From positions 146,329 to 210,328 of the forward strand of contig NZ_PDWR01000002.1 of assembly GCF_010211755.1 (NCBI RefSeq): 64,000 bases of DNA, read 5' to 3'. Numbering within the stretch: position 1 is the first letter of the stretch; each line of letters begins with the position of its first letter. Origin of the DNA: Pseudoxanthomonas sangjuensis (lineage in GTDB: Bacteria; Pseudomonadota; Gammaproteobacteria; Xanthomonadales; Xanthomonadaceae). The position numbers were made by a program, and so were the translations under genes. Below are positions 53,477 through 64,000 of this stretch, piece after piece. The notes under the pieces are model-generated. The model made no database searches, was not told the DNA's origin, and was given only the letters and a program-made list of their open reading frames with translations.

Positions 53477-53511
53477 CCCGCCATCGGGCGCCCGGACACG
53501 GCGATGGCGGG
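53477..53511. repeat. Hairpin repeat directly after trmD
   Basis: CCCGCCATCG and CGATGGCGGG form a perfect 10-bp stem with a 15-base loop, starting at the base after the trmD stop. It is followed by CAGGACCCGCCCTACG, a phrase of the common GGCGGGTC/CCTACG intergenic repeats. There is no T run, so it may stabilise the 3' end rather than terminate. Confidence 0.65.
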
Positions 53512-53535
53512 CCAGGACCCGCCCTACGTAACCCT

Positions 53536-53565
53536 TTGCTTTTCCCGGATTTTCCGGGTTACAAT
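53536..53565 (+). promoter_or_regulatory. Probable rplS promoter
   Basis: TTGCTT at 53536-53541 and TACAAT at 53560-53565, spaced by 18 bp. This gives a leader of about 128 bases before rplS, long for this gene. The spacer also contains CCCGGA..TCCGGG inverted-repeat sequence. Confidence 0.6.
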
Positions 53566-53699
53566 ACACGGCTTCGCGGGCCGGGTCCGGCCGCGCGGAA
53601 CCCCATAACAAACGTGCGGCGCAATCCGGCGACCGCATCAGTCCGAGTTGTCGCCAGACACGCCCACGCACGCGAAGTGCCTCAACACACGGTGTCACC

Positions 53700-54089
53700 A
53701 TGAGCAATCTCATCCAGCAGTTCGAAGCCGAGCAGATCAAGCGCCAGCTTCCGCAGTTCAGCCCCGGCGACACCGTCGTCGTCAACGTGAAGGTCAAGGA
53801 AGGCAATCGCGAGCGCGTGCAGGCCTACGAAGGCGTGGTCATCGCGAAGAAGAACGCCGGTCTGAACTCGGCCTTCACCGTGCGCAAGATCTCGCACGGC
53901 TACGGCGTCGAGCGCGTGTTCCAGACCCACAGCGCCGCGATCGATTCGGTCGAAGTGAAGCGCCGCGGCAAGGTTCGCGCCGGCAAGCTGTACTACCTGC
54001 GTGGCCTGGAAGGCAAGGCCGCCCGCATCAAGGAAGACCTGGGCGCCGTCGCCAAGGCCAAGGCCGAGAAGGCCGCTGCCGCCGAGTAA
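53700..54089 (+). CDS. rplS: 50S ribosomal protein L19
   Basis: 129 residues: [60 protein letters not shown] and [16 protein letters not shown], with a short Ala/Lys tail. It sits at the subunit interface. It has its own promoter and a strong terminator. Confidence 0.98.
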   Translation: MSNLIQQFEAEQIKRQLPQFSPGDTVVVNVKVKEGNRERVQAYEGVVIAKKNAGLNSAFTVRKISHGYGVERVFQTHSAAIDSVEVKRRGKVRAGKLYYLRGLEGKAARIKEDLGAVAKAKAEKAAAAE

Positions 54090-54113
54090 TTCGGCGCAGC
54101 CATCGAAACGCCG

Positions 54114-54139
54114 GAACGGCCGCCTTCGGGCGGCCGTTC
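54114..54139 (+). terminator. Terminator of rplS
   Basis: GAACGGCCGCC-ttcg-GGCGGCCGTTC, an 11-bp perfect stem with a UUCG tetraloop, followed by TGTTT. Confidence 0.85.
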
Positions 54140-54154
54140 TGTTTCCGGCGACCG

Positions 54155-54394
54155 CTAGACCAGGTGGATCGCGATCAGCGGCGCCAGGTTGAACAGCAGG
54201 ATGCCGATCTTGTACGCGGCCATCGCGGCGTAGTGGATCCGGTCGAATTCTTCCTGCGACAGCCGGAACCAGCGGCCGTGCAACCGGTACAGCCAGCCGC
54301 GGGCGAAGACGAAGATGCCGAACCAGACGAACAGCACGGCGTAGTTGACGACCGTGCACCAGATCAGGAAATGCAGCAGGAAATGACCGTGCAT
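54155..54394 (-). CDS. Small DUF6868-like membrane protein
   Basis: 79 residues with two membrane helices (FLLHFLIWCTVVNYAVLFVW and AAYKIGILLFNLAPLIAIHL) around a basic loop RLHGRWFRLSQEEFDRIHYA. The pattern fits the DUF6868 family; function unknown. I start at MHGHFLL; an ATG 18 bases upstream is possible. It is divergent from hslR with a short gap. Confidence 0.8.
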   Translation of the reverse strand: MHGHFLLHFLIWCTVVNYAVLFVWFGIFVFARGWLYRLHGRWFRLSQEEFDRIHYAAMAAYKIGILLFNLAPLIAIHLV

Positions 54395-54470
54395 GGTTCC
54401 ATCCGCCGGCATCGGGGCCGGACCAGCCGTTCCGCCGCATAATAGCCCCGTTCCCGCGGTTCAACGAAAG

Positions 54471-54866
54471 ATGACCGAACTCGCTTCCATCCGCCTCGAC
54501 ATCTGGCTCTGGGCCGCGCGTTTCTTCAGGACCCGCGCGCTGGCCAGGCAGGCGGTCGAGACCGGCAAGGTCGAGGTCGGCGGGCAGCGCGCCAAACCGT
54601 CGCGGATGGTCAAGGCGGGCGATGCGATGAAGGTCGTGCGGACCGGCGAAACCTTCGAGATCGAAGTGCTCGCGGTCAGCGACACCCGCGGTCCGGCGCC
54701 GGTCGCGCAGGCGCTGTACCGCGAAAGCGGGGAGTCGAAGCTGCGGCGCGAGAACGAGCGCGCCCAGCGCCGCGCCGAAGCCAACGGCTATCGCGCGCCG
54801 GCGACCAAGCCCGACAAGCGCGCCCGCCGCCTGATCCAGGCGCTCGGCGACATCGATGCGTTGTAG
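54471..54866 (+). CDS. hslR: Heat shock protein 15 (S4 RNA-binding)
   Basis: 131 residues: S4 domain (IRLDIWLWAARFFRTRALAR; VEVGGQRAKPSRMVKAGD) and a basic C-terminal tail (KPDKRARRLIQAL). Hsp15 binds stalled 50S subunits that carry peptidyl-tRNA and helps recycle them. ATG 54471 gives the family length. Confidence 0.93.
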   Translation: MTELASIRLDIWLWAARFFRTRALARQAVETGKVEVGGQRAKPSRMVKAGDAMKVVRTGETFEIEVLAVSDTRGPAPVAQALYRESGESKLRRENERAQRRAEANGYRAPATKPDKRARRLIQALGDIDAL

Positions 54867-54898
54867 GAGCGCGGGGACATGGACAGGGAATCGCCCGC

Positions 54899-56344
54899 GT
54901 GAGCCTGCCGACGCTGAAACCCGCGCGACTGCTGCCGCTGATCGTCGCCTGCGCGTTGTTCATCGAGAACATGGATTCGACCGTGATCTCGACCTCGCTG
55001 CCGGCGATGGCCATCGACCTCGGCACCGAACCGATCGCGCTCAAGCTCGCGCTGACCGCCTACCTGCTCGCGCTGGCGGTGTTCATCCCGGTCAGCGGCT
55101 GGATCGCCGACCGCTTCGGCTCGCGGACGACCTTCACGACGGCGATCGGCGTGTTCCTGCTCGGTTCGCTGGCCTGCGCCGCGAGCAACTCGCTCGGCAT
55201 GCTGGTCGTGGCGCGTTTCCTGCAAGGGATGGGCGGGGCGATGATGGTGCCGGTCGGCCGGCTGGTGCTGCTGCGATCCATCCCGAAGAGCGAACTGGTG
55301 CTGGCGCTGAGCTGGCTGACCATCCCGGCGCTGGTCGGCCCGGTGGTCGGCCCGCCGCTGGGCGGTTTCATCACCACCTATTTCCATTGGCGCTGGATCT
55401 TCCTGGTCAACCTGCCGATCGGCCTGGCCGGCATCTTCCTGGCGAAGCGCTTCATTCCGCAGATCCGCGAAACCGTCGCGCCGCTGGACTGGCGCGGCTT
55501 CGCGCTCGCCGGCGGCGGGGTGGCCGTGGCGATGTTCGGTTTCTCCACGCTGGGCCGTCACCTGCTGCCGGCCTGGACGGCCGTGGCCGCGCTCGTCGCG
55601 GGTGTTGCCGCACTGGTCGGCTACGTCTGGCATGCGCGGCGCTGCCCACACCCGCTGCTCGACCTGGGGCTGTTCCGCCTGCCGACCTTCCGCGCCGGCG
55701 TGGCCGGCGGTTTCGTGTTCCGCATCGGCGTGGGCGCGATCCCGTTCCTGTTGCCGCTGATGCTGCAGCTGGGCTTCGGCCTGAGTCCGCTGCAGTCGGG
55801 CCTGCTGACCTTCATGTCCGCGGTCGGCGCGATGTTCATGAAGACCATCGCCGCGTTGATCCTCAGGCGCTTCGGCTTCCGCCGCGTGCTGGTCGTCAAC
55901 GCGCTGGTCGCGTCGATGGGGCTGGCCACCTACGGATTGTTCCGCCCGGACACGCCGCACGCGGTGGTGATGGCCGTGCTGCTGTTCACCGGCTGCATGC
56001 GTTCGCTGCAGTTCACCAGCCTCAACGCGATCAGCTATGCCGACGTCGACAACCCGCGGATGGGCCAGGCCAGCAGCCTGGCCGGCATGATGCAGCAACT
56101 GTCGCTGAGCATGGGCGTGGCGATGGGCGGTTTCCTGCTGGAGGGCACGGGCGCGCTGCGCGGCGCGGCGGCGACCGACGCCGGCAATTTCTACTGGGCC
56201 TTCGCCGCGGTCGGCTTGGTCTCGGCGACGTCGGCATGGATCATGTGGAAATTGCCGCACGCCGCCGGCGCCGAACTCGCCGGCCGCGCGAAGGCGGGCA
56301 AGGAAGTGGCCGAGCCGAAGCCGGAGCAGTTGCCGCAGACCTGA
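54899..56344 (+). CDS. MFS transporter, DHA2-like
   Basis: 481 residues with about 13-14 membrane helices. Motifs: FIENMDSTVISTSLPAMA in helix one, GWIADRFGSRTTF as motif A, and GPVVGPPLGGFITTYFHWRW as motif C. Probably an exporter of drug-like or toxic compounds; substrate unknown and no adaptor subunit nearby. GTG start at 54899, 32 bases after hslR. It ends at a terminator shared with katG. Confidence 0.9.
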   Translation: MSLPTLKPARLLPLIVACALFIENMDSTVISTSLPAMAIDLGTEPIALKLALTAYLLALAVFIPVSGWIADRFGSRTTFTTAIGVFLLGSLACAASNSLGMLVVARFLQGMGGAMMVPVGRLVLLRSIPKSELVLALSWLTIPALVGPVVGPPLGGFITTYFHWRWIFLVNLPIGLAGIFLAKRFIPQIRETVAPLDWRGFALAGGGVAVAMFGFSTLGRHLLPAWTAVAALVAGVAALVGYVWHARRCPHPLLDLGLFRLPTFRAGVAGGFVFRIGVGAIPFLLPLMLQLGFGLSPLQSGLLTFMSAVGAMFMKTIAALILRRFGFRRVLVVNALVASMGLATYGLFRPDTPHAVVMAVLLFTGCMRSLQFTSLNAISYADVDNPRMGQASSLAGMMQQLSLSMGVAMGGFLLEGTGALRGAAATDAGNFYWAFAAVGLVSATSAWIMWKLPHAAGAELAGRAKAGKEVAEPKPEQLPQT

Positions 56345-56361
56345 GGCGGTGCGCGGAAACG

Positions 56362-56387
56362 AAAACGCCGGCTTGTGCCGGCGTTTT
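56362..56387. terminator. Bidirectional terminator between the MFS gene and katG
   Basis: CGCCGGC-ttgt-GCCGGCG with AAAA before and TTTT after, usable by both convergent genes. Confidence 0.85.
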
Positions 56388-56407
56388 CGTCATCGCGGGC
56401 CGGTCGC

Positions 56408-58672
<2,265 letters not shown>

Positions 58673-58766
58673 CTATGGGGTGAGTGTGCCGCGATCGGCG
58701 TAAACGGGAAGCGAAAAAACGAAGCGCCGTTGCCGGCGCTTCGTCGAATGCCGCGTCGCGGCGCCG

Positions 58767-59393
58767 TCAGCGACCGCCGCCGAGCAGGCCGCCGCCGATC
58801 TTCAGCAGGTCGCCGAGGCCCAGCTGGCCGTCGCCGTCCTGGTCGAGCACCGCGCCGAGCAGGCCGCCGCCGAGGCCGCCCTGCTGCCGGTGCACCTGCT
58901 GTTCCTGGCCGAGCACCTGGCCGAGCAGGCCGGCGGTCGCCGGGGAACCGTTTTGCTGGCCACCGAGGAAGCGCTGGGCGAGGAACGACATCACGATCGG
59001 CGCAAGGATCTGCAGCAACGCGCCGGCCTTGTCGCCGCCGAGGCCGGTGGCCTGGCCGAGGCTGGCCGCGGCGCGCGACTGGTTGCCACCGAAGATATGG
59101 CCGAGGATGCCGGCGCCGTTGGTCTGGCGCGACTGCGTACCGCCGAGGACGGCGCCGAGCACGCTGCCGACGTCGAGGCCGCCGGCGTGGTCGTTCTGCA
59201 GCGCGCCGAGCAGCGCTTCGGCACCGGAAGGTTGTGAGGCGTTCCTGCCGAGTGCGCCGAGCAGCAGCGGCAGGGCCGCGCCGACCGCGTTGGAAGTCTG
59301 CAACTGGCCCGTTCCGAGCTGGCGGGAAATCTGCTGCAGGGCGGGGCCCTGGATCTGCTGGAACAGGAGTTCGGCGAGGCTGTCGTTGCTCAT
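58767..59393 (-). CDS. DUF937-family protein with EF-hand-like C terminus
   Basis: 208 residues. An N-terminal DUF937 region (SLAELLFQQIQGPALQQISR; VGAALPLLLGALGRNA) is followed by a Gly/Gln-rich middle with repeated ILGHIFGG / VLGAVLGG units, and a C-terminal DQDGDGQLGLGDLLK that matches a calcium-binding EF-hand loop (D at positions 1, 3, 5). Function unknown. I start at MSNDSL (59393), the usual start of the family. Confidence 0.82.
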   Translation of the reverse strand: MSNDSLAELLFQQIQGPALQQISRQLGTGQLQTSNAVGAALPLLLGALGRNASQPSGAEALLGALQNDHAGGLDVGSVLGAVLGGTQSRQTNGAGILGHIFGGNQSRAAASLGQATGLGGDKAGALLQILAPIVMSFLAQRFLGGQQNGSPATAGLLGQVLGQEQQVHRQQGGLGGGLLGAVLDQDGDGQLGLGDLLKIGGGLLGGGR

Positions 59394-59561
59394 GGCGCAA
59401 TCCTTTGTAGTGAGGCCCGGCCGGACGGCCGGGCCGACGATACTAGCGCCGTCCATGGATGGATTCCGTTATCCATGCGGGATGGTGGGGCAGGGTGGGG
59501 CGTGCGGTGGAAGGCGGTCGGCCGTTATCCTGTGCAACCTTCCTTCCACCCAGTGCCACGG

Positions 59562-60254
59562 ATGACGGTTCGCGCCGCCCGCTTGCTGCACCTGCTGGAC
59601 GAGCTCCGCCGCCGCCGCAAACCGGTCCGCGGAGCGCAGTTGGCGGAGTCGCTGGGCGTGAGCCTGCGCACGCTGTACCGCGACATCGAAGCCTTGCGCG
59701 GGCAGGGCGCCGACATCGACGGCGATCCCGGTGTCGGTTACCGGCTCAACCCCGGCTTCCTGTTGCCGCCGATGATGTTTTCCGCCGAGGAACTGGAAGC
59801 GATGGTGCTGGGCGCGCGCTGGGTCGCCACGCACGCCGATCCGGCGCTGGCAGCCGCCGCGAACCAGGCGCTGGATCGCGTGGTCAGCGTGCTGCCGGAA
59901 ACCATGCGCCTGCAGGTGGAAACCAACGGCCTGTTCGCGCCGCAGTGGCAGTCGCCGCAACCGGAACCGTGGCTGCCGGCGTTGCGCCGCGCCATCCGTG
60001 AAGGGAATGTCGTACGCATGGGCTATGCGGACGCCGGAGGGCGCGCGTCGGAGCGCACGGTCTGGCCGTTCGCAATGGCGTTCCTCGACGACATGCGCCT
60101 GCTTGCGGCGTGGTGCGAACTGCGCGGCGATTTCCGCCATTTCCGCGCCGACCGCGTGCAATGGCTGGAAGACACCGGCCAGCGCTATCCCGACCAGCGC
60201 CACCGGCTGTTGCGCCGCTGGCGCGAACATGAACTGCGCCACCGCGATGCCTGA
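59562..60254 (+). CDS. YafY-type transcriptional regulator (HTH + WYL)
   Basis: 230 residues: N-terminal helix-turn-helix (ARLLHLLDELRRRRKPVRGA, SLRTLYRDIEALRGQGADID) and a WYL domain in the C-terminal half (RMGYADAGGRASERTVWPFA, LLAAWCELRGDFRHFRADRV). WYL domains sense ligands such as nucleic-acid products. It probably controls the glutathione transferase and GFA genes that follow. Confidence 0.88.
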   Translation: MTVRAARLLHLLDELRRRRKPVRGAQLAESLGVSLRTLYRDIEALRGQGADIDGDPGVGYRLNPGFLLPPMMFSAEELEAMVLGARWVATHADPALAAAANQALDRVVSVLPETMRLQVETNGLFAPQWQSPQPEPWLPALRRAIREGNVVRMGYADAGGRASERTVWPFAMAFLDDMRLLAAWCELRGDFRHFRADRVQWLEDTGQRYPDQRHRLLRRWREHELRHRDA

Positions 60255-60320
60255 CTGCTGACACTCCATGGCAGCAGCCCGGGCGCAAACTGCCGTCTCC
60301 TTCCAGACGGCGGAGTTGCC

Positions 60321-60977
60321 ATGACCGACAAGCTGACCTTCTACACCCACCCGATGTCGCGTGCGCGCATCGCGCGCTGGATGCTCGAGGAAACCGGGTT
60401 GCCCTACGACGAGGTCGTGCTCGACTACGGCACCACGATGAAGTCGCCCGAATACCTGGCGATCAATCCGATGGGCAAGGTGCCGGCGTTGCGCCACGGC
60501 GACGCGATCATCACCGAGAACGCGGCAGTCTGCGCGTACCTTGCGGAACTGGTGCCGGAGAAGGGCCTGGCGCCGCCGGTCGGTTCGCCCGGGCGTGGCG
60601 CCTACTACCGCTGGCTGTTCTTCCTCGCCGGTCCGGTGGAGTCGGTATTCACCGCCAAGCAGGCCGGCGCGTTTGCCGAGCCGACGAATGCCGGCTACGG
60701 CAGCGAGGCGGACGTGCTGCGTGTGCTGGAGGAGGCCGTGGCGGGGAAGGAATTCCTGGTTGGCGACCGCTTCACCGCCGCCGACCTGTACATGGCCGCG
60801 TTCCTCGGCTACTACATGTTCATCGGCATGCTGGAGAAGCGGCCGGCGTTCGTGGCCTATGCCAGCCAACACGCGCAGCGACCGGCTGCGATCGCGGCCA
60901 GGGCGCGCGACGACGCGCTGGTTCCCGCGCATCCGCACCCGGCGCAGTCGAATGCAAACACCAAGGGGAAACACTGA
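60321..60977 (+). CDS. Glutathione S-transferase family protein
   Basis: 218 residues: thioredoxin-like N-terminal domain (LTFYTHPMSRARIARWMLEE; NPMGKVPALRHGDAIITENA with the glutathione-binding Pro and Glu-Asn) and helical C-terminal domain (EEAVAGKEFLVGDRFTAADL). Substrate unknown. GGAG precedes the ATG; the next gene starts one base after its stop. Confidence 0.92.
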   Translation: MTDKLTFYTHPMSRARIARWMLEETGLPYDEVVLDYGTTMKSPEYLAINPMGKVPALRHGDAIITENAAVCAYLAELVPEKGLAPPVGSPGRGAYYRWLFFLAGPVESVFTAKQAGAFAEPTNAGYGSEADVLRVLEEAVAGKEFLVGDRFTAADLYMAAFLGYYMFIGMLEKRPAFVAYASQHAQRPAAIAARARDDALVPAHPHPAQSNANTKGKH

Positions 60978-60978
60978 C

Positions 60979-61383
60979 ATGGGCAAGACCTACCACGGTA
61001 GCTGCCATTGTGGCGCGGTGCGCTACCGGGCCACGCTCGACCTGGCGGCCGGCACGGGCAAGTGCAATTGCACCTACTGCGGCAAGATCCGCAACTGGAG
61101 CGCGACGCCGAAGGATTTCGAACTGCTGCAGGGCGAGGAAGTGCTGGGCGACTACGCCAAGGACTGGGGCGAGGGCAACATCCACCACCGCTTCTGCAGC
61201 CGCTGCGGAGTCACCGTCTACGGCCACGGCCATATCCCCGAGGCCGGCGGCGCGTTCATCTCGGTGCAGGTCAACACCCTGGACGACGCCAGCATCGACG
61301 AACTGGTTTCCGGCCCGGTGCGTTACGCCGACGGACTGCACGACAACTGGATGAACCCACCGGCGGACATCCGCGCGCTGTAA
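60979..61383 (+). CDS. GFA-family (glutathione-dependent formaldehyde-activating-like) protein
   Basis: 134 residues with the zinc-binding cysteines of the Mss4/GFA fold: GSCHCGAVRYRA, KCNCTYCGKIRNW and RFCSRCGVTVYG. True formaldehyde activity is doubtful for most members. Its place next to a glutathione transferase suggests thiol or electrophile handling. It starts one base after the GST stop. Confidence 0.9.
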   Translation: MGKTYHGSCHCGAVRYRATLDLAAGTGKCNCTYCGKIRNWSATPKDFELLQGEEVLGDYAKDWGEGNIHHRFCSRCGVTVYGHGHIPEAGGAFISVQVNTLDDASIDELVSGPVRYADGLHDNWMNPPADIRAL

Positions 61384-61408
61384 TCGCCTGCCGGGTTGGA
61401 GTCGCTGC

Positions 61409-64000
61409 CTACAGCAGCGATTTCAGCCGGTACAGCGCTTCGAGCGCCTGCTTCGGGGTCAGTTCGTCCGGATCCAGCGCGGCCAGCGCTTCCTGTGCCG
61501 CCGACGGCGCGGGCGCGAACAGGCCGAACTGCTGCGGGGCGTCGAGCGATTGCGGCGCCATTTCCGATGCATGCGTCTCGCGGCCGCGCTGTTCGAGTTC
61601 GGCAAGTCGCCGCCGTGCCTGTTGCAGCGTGGCCTTCGGCAGGCCGGCAAGGGCGGCGACCTGCAGGCCGAAGCTGCGGTCCGCCGCGCCTTCCTTCACC
61701 GCATGCATGAAGACCAGCGTGTCGCCGCCGCTTTTGTCGGTATGTTCGACCGCGTCCAGGTGCACGTTGGCGATGCCGGAGCCGGGTTCGGCGAGCGCGG
61801 TCAGTTCGAAGTAATGCGTGGCGAACAGCGTGTAGCAGCGGTTGCTCGCGGCGAGGTGGCGCGCGACCGCGTCGGCCAGCGCAAGGCCGTCGTAGGTCGA
61901 GGTGCCGCGGCCGATCTCGTCCATCAGCACCAGCGACTGCGGCGTGGCGTGGTGCAGGATGTAGCTGGTCTCGGCCATCTCGACCATGAAGGTCGATTGC
62001 CCGCGCGCCAGGTCGTCGCCGGCGCCGATGCGGGTCAGGATGCGGTCGATCGGGCCGATCACCGCCTGCGCCGCGGGCACGAAGCTGCCGATGTGCGCCA
62101 GCAGCACGATCAGCGCGTTCTGGCGCATGAAGGTGCTCTTGCCGCCCATGTTCGGGCCGGTGATGACCAGCATCCTGCGCGATTCGCCGAGGTGCAGGTC
62201 GTTCGGCTCGAACGGCTCGTCGCGCACCGCTTCGACTACCGGATGCCGGCCGCGCTCGATGCGCAGGCCGGGTTCGGCGGACAGTTCGGGCTGCGACCAG
62301 TCCAGTCCCTGCGCCCGTTCGGCGAAGGCGGCCAGCACGTCGAGCTCGCTCAGCGCGGCGGCGCAGCGCTTGAGCGATTCGAGTTCGCGGTTCAGCGAAT
62401 CGAGCAGTTCCTCGTACAGCAGCTTCTCGCGCGACAGCGATCGTTCGCGCGCCGACAGCACCTTGTCCTCGAACGCCTTCAGTTCCTCGGTGATGTAACG
62501 CTCGGCGCCGGTCAGGGTCTGGCGGCGGGTGTAGTGCACCGGCGCCTTGTCGGCCTGGCCCTTGCTGATCTCGATGTAGTAGCCGTGCACGCGGTTGTAG
62601 CCGACCTTCAGCGTCGGGATGCCGCTGCTTTCGCGCTCGCGTTGTTCCAGGTCGACGAGGAACTGGTCGGCATGGGTCGACAGCCGGCGCAGCTCGTCCA
62701 GTTCGGCGTCGAAGCCTTCGGCGATCACGCCGCCGTCGGCAAGCTTCAGCGGCGGCTGCGGCGCGACCGCGCGGGCGAGCAGGGCGGCGACTTCGGCGTG
62801 TTCGCCGAGTTCGGCCGAAAGCGCGCGCAGCCGCGGCGAGTCGAGGCCGGCCAGCACCTCGCGGATCGCGGGCAGCAGCGCCAGGCCATCGCGCAGCGTC
62901 GACAGGTCGCGCGGCCGTGCCGAACGCAGCGCGACGCGGGTGAGGATGCGCTCGACGTCGCCAAGCGCGCGGAACTGCTCGCGCAACATGGTGTCGGCAC
63001 CGCGGTCGATCAGCGTCGCCACGGCCTGGTGGCGCTCGCCGACGACGCGGCGGTCGCGCAGCGGGCGATGCAGCCAGCGCCGCAGCAGGCGCCCGCCCAT
63101 CGGCGTGACCGTGGCGTCGAGCACGCCGAGCAGGGTGTTCTTCGTGTCGCCGTCGACGCGGGTGTCGAGTTCGAGGTGGCGGCGCGTGGCGGCGTTCATC
63201 GCGATCGCTTCGCCGGCCGATTCGACCGCGATCGAAGTCAGGTGCGGCAGCCGTTGCTTCTGCGTTTCTTCGACGTAGCCGAGCAAGGCGCCGGCGGCAG
63301 CGGTCGCCAGCGGCTTGTCGTCGATGCCGAAGGCGGAAAGATCGTGCAGCCCGAAGAACTGCAGCAACTGCCTGCGGCCACTGTCGGCGTCGAACAGCCA
63401 CGGCGGGCGGCGGCGGATGCCGCTGCGCGCCTGCGCGCCGGCGTGCTGCAGGAACATCGGCCAGCCTTCCTCGTCGGGCAGCAGCAGTTCGGCCGGTTCC
63501 AGGCGCGCGAGTTCGGCCTCCAGCGCGTCGTCGCTTTCGACCTCGTTGACCAGGAAGCGGCCGCCGGCGAGATCCGCCCAGGCCAGGCCGTAGCCGTTCC
63601 GGCCGCGCGACAACGCCATCAGCAGGGTATCGCGGCGTTCGTTGAGCAGCGCCTCGTCGGTGACGGTGCCGGGGGTGACGATGCGCACGACCTTGCGTTC
63701 GACCAGGCCCTTGGCCTGCGCCGGGTCGCCGATCTGTTCGCAGATGGCCACCGATTCGCCCAGCGCCACCAGCCGCGCGAGATAGCCCTCGTAGGCGTGC
63801 ACCGGCACGCCGGCCATCGGGATCGGCGCGCCGCCGGAACTGCCGCGCTGGGTCAGGGTGATGTCGAGCAGCCGCGCCGCCTTGCGCGCGTCGTCGTAGA
63901 ACAGCTCGTAGAAGTCGCCCATCCGGAAGAACAGCAGCAGGTCCGGATACTCCGCCTTGGCGGCGAAGTACTGCTTCATCAGCGGGGTGTGTTCGGGGGG
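61409..64000 (-). CDS. mutS: DNA mismatch repair protein MutS, 5' end outside the window
   Basis: 864 visible residues. The N-terminal mismatch-binding part reads [20 protein letters not shown], then [10 protein letters not shown] with the Phe-x-Glu mismatch reader; core and clamp domains follow; the C-terminal ATPase has Walker [22 protein letters not shown] and ATHYFEL. The frame is open to base 64000 (PPEHTPL upstream of the internal Met at 63979), so the true start lies a few residues beyond the window. Confidence 0.97.
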   Translation of the reverse strand, partial: PPEHTPLMKQYFAAKAEYPDLLLFFRMGDFYELFYDDARKAARLLDITLTQRGSSGGAPIPMAGVPVHAYEGYLARLVALGESVAICEQIGDPAQAKGLVERKVVRIVTPGTVTDEALLNERRDTLLMALSRGRNGYGLAWADLAGGRFLVNEVESDDALEAELARLEPAELLLPDEEGWPMFLQHAGAQARSGIRRRPPWLFDADSGRRQLLQFFGLHDLSAFGIDDKPLATAAAGALLGYVEETQKQRLPHLTSIAVESAGEAIAMNAATRRHLELDTRVDGDTKNTLLGVLDATVTPMGGRLLRRWLHRPLRDRRVVGERHQAVATLIDRGADTMLREQFRALGDVERILTRVALRSARPRDLSTLRDGLALLPAIREVLAGLDSPRLRALSAELGEHAEVAALLARAVAPQPPLKLADGGVIAEGFDAELDELRRLSTHADQFLVDLEQRERESSGIPTLKVGYNRVHGYYIEISKGQADKAPVHYTRRQTLTGAERYITEELKAFEDKVLSARERSLSREKLLYEELLDSLNRELESLKRCAAALSELDVLAAFAERAQGLDWSQPELSAEPGLRIERGRHPVVEAVRDEPFEPNDLHLGESRRMLVITGPNMGGKSTFMRQNALIVLLAHIGSFVPAAQAVIGPIDRILTRIGAGDDLARGQSTFMVEMAETSYILHHATPQSLVLMDEIGRGTSTYDGLALADAVARHLAASNRCYTLFATHYFELTALAEPGSGIANVHLDAVEHTDKSGGDTLVFMHAVKEGAADRSFGLQVAALAGLPKATLQQARRRLAELEQRGRETHASEMAPQSLDAPQQFGLFAPAPSAAQEALAALDPDELTPKQALEALYRLKSLL

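Noticed and set aside
61323..63401. Second long frame over mutS
   Set aside because: Arg/Ala-rich out-of-frame reading on the same strand; the MutS frame has all ATPase and mismatch motifs.

Overview
The window is high-GC DNA (roughly two thirds G+C by eye) from a gammaproteobacterium, most likely a Lysobacter/Luteimonas-type member of the Xanthomonadaceae (Lysobacteraceae). The evidence is the ypjD / ffh / rpsP-rimM-trmD-rplS neighbourhood, the liu leucine-degradation genes with leucine dehydrogenase and a fused isobutyryl-CoA mutase, a DnrO-like protein, a GH97 glycosidase, and many short palindromic intergenic repeats. No rRNA, tRNA, CRISPR array, prophage or complete insertion sequence was found.

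Region 1 (1-18,482), branched-chain amino acid catabolism. A tight minus-strand operon (5386 to 1) encodes methylglutaconyl-CoA hydratase, a VOC protein, the biotin subunit of methylcrotonyl-CoA carboxylase, HMG-CoA lyase and, overlapping the lyase stop, a PAS sensor that leaves the window. The carboxylase beta subunit (8974-10581), an acetyl-CoA acetyltransferase (11700-12872), isovaleryl-CoA dehydrogenase (16126-17298) and leucine dehydrogenase (17382-18482) lie further along. Together these cover all leucine steps to acetyl-CoA and acetoacetate except the oxidative decarboxylation. Between them sit a Fur-type feoAB operon, a bactofilin/zinc-ribbon pair, two Ala/Asp-rich lipoproteins and a subtilisin-type autotransporter.

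Region 2 (18,752-26,478). The IcmF-type mutase links valine-derived isobutyryl-CoA to n-butyryl-CoA. Its coding sequence carries an in-frame inverted pair of palindromic repeats in a linker. Downstream is a patchwork: a 464-bp block of repeats, a Tat-exported threonine-aldolase-like protein, a diverged second copy of the last 43 codons of icmF, a four-repeat DUF4333-like secreted protein, a frameshifted gene remnant and a NERD-domain membrane protein. The last two intact genes look lower in GC than their surroundings. I read 22,376-26,478 as a recombination patch.

Region 3 (26,717-42,139), envelope, redox and carbohydrate genes. It holds secreted or membrane proteins of unknown role, a divergent pair with FNR/Dnr-type boxes, an LD-carboxypeptidase, an operon for a GMC oxidoreductase with a Tat-signalled small subunit and a DUF1080 protein, a BlaI-M56 signalling pair, a GH97 glycosidase, a transglutaminase-like/TPR protein, RidA and an RNA 2',3'-cyclic phosphodiesterase.

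Region 4 (42,213-64,000), mostly housekeeping: radA; an EmrAB-type efflux operon with a MarR regulator and a strong palindromic operator; ypjD, ffh, a class IV aminotransferase, rpsP-rimM-trmD-rplS; hslR; a second drug-type MFS pump; katG; a DUF937 protein; a WYL regulator with a glutathione transferase and a GFA-family protein; and mutS running off the right edge.

Starts were re-chosen from ribosome-binding sites, signal peptides and overlaps with neighbours, so several differ from the longest possible reading frame.
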